Both the position numbers and the translations under genes were made by a program. Below the pieces are notes generated by a model. The model was not told the DNA's origin. It worked only from the letters and a program-made list of their open reading frames with translations, and made no database searches. A DNA stretch of 64,000 nt from Trametes villosa (taxonomy: Eukaryota > Basidiomycota > Agaricomycetes > Polyporales > Polyporaceae), in the NCBI GenBank assembly GCA_002964805.2, contig PUDQ02000010.1:372001-436000 (forward strand). Reading direction: 5' to 3'. This document shows positions 59,487-64,000 of the stretch, one piece after another; position 1 is the stretch's first letter; each line of letters opens with the position of its first letter.

Positions 59487-62400
59487 CTAGTACGCGGCCG
59501 AGAAGTCGCGCAGGCGCTGCTGCACGGCGAGGCTGTCGTCCATGTCCGGCTCGGGCTCCTGGTCCGCAGCGAGGGTCTGGTCGCGGAACCGCTGGATGGC
59601 CTCGAGCCGCGAGCGCCAGTTCGTGATGACCTCGTCGCGCCGCTTGTCGCCGCCGGTGTTCTGCCAGACGGTGACGAACCAGTCGGAGAGGAGGCTGAGC
59701 TGGCGGACGAGCTGCGGGAGGTTCGCGGCGGAGATGAGCTTGAAGTCGCCGATGGGCGTGAACTCGACCATGCCCTCCGCGCGCTGGACGGTGACCTTGA
59801 AGTACTCGTGCTCGTGCAGGTTGTTGGAGAACGCGGCGATCGCGCCGCGCGAGTGCGGCTCGACGACGATGTTCACGAACTGAAACTGCGTCGCGAGCGT
59901 GTCGAAGCGGTACGGGCGCCCGGAGTCGTTCCAGACGATCCGCACGTAGTCGTTCCCGATGTGCGCCTTCTTGCTCGTGCACGCCGGGTCCGCGCCGTTC
60001 GGCATGAGCGTCGCGGTGTGGAAGAGGATCTGGCCGATGTCGTCCCACCACGCGTACGCGTACTCGCCGTCGACGTCCGGGTCCAGCCCGCCGTCGTACA
60101 CGTCGACCTGACCGCGCAGGTTGATTAGACGCCCGAGCCCTTCGAGGAAGCGCGTGTATGCTGGGGAGCCGTGGGTGTTGCGCAGGATCTCGGCTTCCTC
60201 TGACTGACCGGGCGCGACGTACATCACGCCAACCTTGTGCGTGTCGATGACGGGCATCCGGTCGAAGATGCGGAAGAAGCTTGCGAGCTTGGACTTGTCC
60301 TTGACGAGCCGTCCTCGTCCGACTGGTCGCTTGTCGGGATAGGCGGAAAGTTGCAGCGCGAAGTAACTAGGGTCAATAGCCACTTCTTTTCGTCGTTGAG
60401 ACGGTGCGCTGCCACTCCAGACATAACCAGTGATAGGGTCCGGACGAGACGCGCTCGATGCTGCCTGAGCAGTGTCGCCGAGCGCGTTCTTGACGTCACC
60501 CTGCAAAGAGGCCACGGTATCAAACGACATTCCAGGTGAGACTGAAGTATCACGCACCAGGCTCGGGTTTCCTACGAACTGGTCCGTAGGATCCTCCGCA
60601 TAGTCATCTTCCTCGCCGTTGTCTTCCCGGTCCATCATGAGGGTGGCCGAGATAGACACAAGATCGGGGTCAACGTCGCCCAGTGGCACCATGGGGACGT
60701 TCTCCGCGCGAACGAGAAACTTCGTCATGCCAGAGGCGCGGCGCGATAGGACCTCTATCCATCCGCGCCTAGCCAGCGCGCGAATGGTGATGACAGTGTT
60801 GCCCAGAATCCACGTCTTCTCGCTGATCGCGGGCTCAGAGCCCTTTGCCTGCAGGTTGGGGTTCATCACGATCTCGTCCAACGTGGACTTCGCAGGCCTA
60901 GGGTCAGCGCTAGCGTATGTGTAACGAGCGAGCCAGTCAAACGCCACTTCGGTGGGCGCATCCACATCGGGCCTATTGCTGTTCGCGAGCAGCAGCTGGC
61001 GAACGATGTAGCTGACGTGCCGGTGCCGGTCCTCCAGGTCGATGGCGAGGAACCAGACGTAGACGATGTAGTACGACATGACGCGCACGTGCTGCGAGAG
61101 CGCCCACGAGATCGAGAGCGAGCCGTCCGCGCGGTTGTGGTTCTCGAGGTACTTGAGCGCGACGGCGAAGACCATCTTGTAGTCGCCCTCGGTGAAGTTC
61201 GCGTAGAGCGCGCGCTGCGAGCCGACGATCGCGAGGAAGTCGATGATGTGCACGGCCATGGCGGGGTTCGACATGATCTGCGAGAGCTTCTCCATCACGC
61301 GCGAGAGGTGCTTCGCCATCGACGGCCGGAGCTCGAACGCCGCGAGCGCGAGCGCCTGCAGGCAGCACTTCTGCGTCGACGGCTGCCCGTTGAGGCCGAG
61401 GAGGAAGACCTCGACGAGGTGGTGCAGCGGCTGCGCGTTCTCGAAGCAGCGCTTGTAGCTGATGAGCACGCTCAGCGTGTGGAACGCGAGCCCCTGCGCG
61501 TCGCGCGAGATGATCCCGTCCGGCCAGCGTTCGACCTTTGTCGCGAGCGTGCCCTCGGTGATGCCTGCGCAGAGCGACGCGAGCAGCTTCGCAATGACGA
61601 CCTTCGAGCGCGGGCCGCAGAAGAGGTGCTTGTTCGCGAGCTGCGTCGGGAGGTGGCAGAGTACGTACGAGAGGATCTCCCAGTCCCGCTCCGTCTCGAT
61701 TATCTCTACGAGCTTGGAGAGGTAGACGGAGAGCGGTAGGACCGTCTCGTTGTGCCCTGGATTGCTCGGGTCGAAGGAGTTCATGCCCTCGCTGGAGACG
61801 TCCGACGCCGCGACGGAGAGCGACAGGACCTCCGGGATGGACCAAAGTGGCTCACGCGGCTTTAGTCTGAGCATCGCGGTAGGGAGGACGCGCGCTGGTA
61901 CACGCGACCGACTCCTGCTCGCGTCCATCCGTGGGGCACCGCGACCACGCGAAGGCCTCCGTCCGTCTCTCTCCTGTGGCGGTGCACGCGCACGCGCCCT
62001 ACGAATCTCATCGTCCCGCAAGAGGTCCTCGACAGTGCTCGGTCCAACCTCAGCCCTGTTAATGAGAGCAGCGAGGTGGGCGATGTTTCCGTCCCTGTCG
62101 TACTCGGCCGAGGTGTAGTACAGCCTATGGTCCCGATCGACGCGGAGGCGCATCAAGAACTGCAGCACGGTAAGCCGGGCGCGCACACAGCCTGCGGAGG
62201 ATATGAGGTCGACGAGATGCCGGAAGACGCGTTTTGCGTGCCAAAGGCTGCATTGCGAGAGCGCGAGCGGGGTGAAGACGAGCTGGCTGAACACCGAGAC
62301 GAGGCCGATGACGGCGCCGACAGACTTCGGAGTGAATGGCGGGGGCTCTGCTATTACAACGGGAGACGATTCGATGGGGATGGGCATGTCGTTGGTCGAT

Positions 62401-64000
62401 CGTCGTGGTTTGGACTGGGAGCGGGAAGGGGCCCCGGATGTGAGCGAGGTCAGGATGGACATCACGGAGGGCAGCGACGTCTCCTTCTCCCGCACACCAG
62501 GGTAGTCGGATGTCATGCGGGAGAGGATGGGCGAGGTCGATGCTGTGTTCGTGGGCGGTATGAGTCCGGGAGGGGAGGGGGCTTGAGACTCCACTGTCCG
62601 AATGGACGCAGTGTCGTCCTCTTCGTCCTGCCTCTCGAGAGCCATGGAAAGGAGAAAGTCCAGGATCTCTTCGCACAGACCTTCCTGCTCCTCGCAATCG
62701 TCAGTGGTTGGGTCCTCTGCGTGTTTCTCGACTAAGCGTAGGACGGCCTCATCCGCGAGTAGATTCCACACGACCAGAGTGCTGCTGTCCTCCAGTTCCT
62801 CCGCGGAGTGGCGCTTCCAGACGTCGAAGACCAAGCTCGCGAGCGGTTTCCTGTACGCGGGGATGTCCTTCACGAACTCCCAGACGGAGTGCAGCTGCTC
62901 CATGACGTGTTGACGCGTCGCCGTTCGGGAGGGTGAGAATAGGCTCGACATTGTCAGCAGGTTGTTCCACTCGTCTAGCCATGACAATGACGTGGGCGAG
63001 AGACTCTGGCGCTCGGCCATGGTGACCAACAGCTGCGTGAGGTCGCGGTCGGGGAGGTGCTCAGCAATCGACAGGATGATGGATGGCAAGACGAGGAACA
63101 ACGGCGAGCTCTTCAGGTCCTGCGCGAGAATCGTGGCGAGCGCCACGAGGAACGGCGAAGAGCCGTCGGGTCGCTGGAGCGAGATGGGAATGAGGCTTCC
63201 GTCAGGCGTCCTTCGGGCCCCAATCAACTTCCGGTCTACTGCGCGCAGGGACGGAGGGGACCTACTTCACGGCGCGGACGTACACGACGAGCTCGCGCAG
63301 GATGCGGCCGATCGCGGCGATCTCCTCGTCGTCCACGTCTTCGTTGTCGCCGCGCTCGTCGAGCGCGAGCACGACGTCCTTGAGGATCGCGGCGACCTCG
63401 AGCAGCACGTCCTCCTTCGGCGCGGCGATCACGTTCGGCGTCGTCTCGTGCTCCTGCGCGATCCACGCCTTCGTCGCGCGCGCGAGCACGCCCGCGAAGC
63501 GGACGAGGTCCCATGATGCGCTCTCGTCTGGCGCCCACGCACGCTCCACGAGCCCGTCCTCGAGGGAGAGGTGCGAGAGCACGCCGGCGGGGGAGTAGTC
63601 GACGGCGGACGCGCGCATTATGTATGCGCGTGCCAGGCGGCTTTCGAGTACTTGCCTAAGCGATATGCGCAGCGTACGGAGTGCACCTACCGAGGTCTGT
63701 ACAGACACTCGCACGCTAGCTAGCTGGGAAGCGACCGACTGGGAGCTGTCGAGTTGAGAGGGGAAGAAATGGCGCCTAAGGAGGATTTTGCAGGAGGACG
63801 CATAGGGACCAGCGACAAGTTTCGCAAGAACGTCAGAGATCTTCTGCTCAAGCGTGTTTTGGTGGGGTACACTAGGCTGGATGGAGATGCGGGGAAGGGG
63901 GTTAGAGTAGAATGCGAGCGCGCGAAACAAGAGCGGTAGAATAGACGTTAAGTAGCTGGGGGCAAGCGCGACGAGCCGTTCGCTGAGATAGACCAAGTAT
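59487..64000 (-). CDS. TSC2: Tuberin TSC2, Rheb GTPase-activating protein (5' partial)
   Basis: With TSC1 it inactivates Rheb and so restrains TOR complex 1. The gene runs off the right edge. A 3724-nt exon (63210-59487) joins at a 55-nt intron (63211-63265) to an upstream exon open to the window end. The Rap/Ran-GAP domain lies at the C-terminus: VIDTHKVGVMYVAPGQSEE, GRLINLRGQVDVYDGGLD, and the catalytic asparagine-thumb helix in HIGNDYVRIVWNDSGRPYRF followed by QFQFVNIVVEPHSRG. The rest is helical tuberin-type repeat (ELRPSMAKHLSRVMEKLSQI). The acceptor CCCGAAG at 63211 was chosen because it alone restores the frame (AVKTPDGSLIPISLQRPDG). The chain ends in RLRDFSAAY. The start codon is outside the window. 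Confidence 0.94.

Overview
The window is nuclear DNA of a filamentous basidiomycete, most likely an Agaricomycete. It is GC-rich and gene-dense. Coding regions are cut by many 45-60 nt GT-AG introns, and the proteins match the usual core set of mushroom-forming fungi. There are no rRNA or tRNA genes, CRISPR arrays, operons or intact transposons that I can recognise. The gene models were built by hand: I joined reading frames at GT/AG sites and, where exon lengths are stated, checked that they sum to a multiple of three.

Layout, left to right. 1-184: C-terminus of a membrane protein (+). 234-2225: argininosuccinate synthase ARG1 (-), with a likely Gcn4/Cpc1 site upstream. 2472-3007: a broken gene fragment (-). 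3284-5353: a TKL-type protein kinase with a C-terminal C1 zinc finger (-). 5820-8262: an APC-family amino-acid/GABA/choline permease (-). 9153-12477: a 16-exon protein joining an MLKL-NTD-like helical N-terminus to a degenerate kinase-like segment (-). 12981-16355: the phosphoinositide phosphatase FIG4 (-). 16590-18509: a C2H2 zinc-finger protein (+). 19101-21161: mitochondrial dihydrolipoamide dehydrogenase (+). 21654-26094: a peroxisomal Lon protease (-) holding a 1.2-kb intron. 26518-28608: DML1/misato (+). 28797-31162: a DUF89 metal-dependent phosphatase (-) with a predicted 6-nt exon. 31671-34670: an LSB5-like VHS/GAT protein (-). 35563-37718: an intracellular NagZ-like GH3 N-acetylglucosaminidase (+). 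38000-40240: an HRP1-type tandem-RRM protein (+). 40456-47392: the HEAT-repeat AP-1 accessory protein LAA1/HEATR5 (-). 47843-49157: an unrecognised nuclear-type protein (+). 50527-54444: a Cid1-type nucleotidyltransferase with a very long disordered tail (+). 55972-59184: the Holliday-junction resolvase YEN1/GEN1 (+). 59487-64000: tuberin TSC2 (-), running off the right edge.

Most of these are housekeeping genes without shared operons. Several concern endosomes, lysosome/vacuole and TOR signalling (FIG4, LSB5-like, LAA1, TSC2), but I see no evidence that this is more than chance. Head-to-head pairs share short promoters (FIG4/zinc finger, Lon/DML1, LSB5-like/GH3, LAA1/unknown gene).

The best candidate for new biology is the gene at 9153-12477, whose order of parts resembles the animal and plant cell-death executor MLKL. 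Other points worth attention are the 6-nt microexon, the oversized Lon intron with its perfect hairpin, the kinase-C1 order, and the SUMO-interaction-like C-terminus of YEN1.
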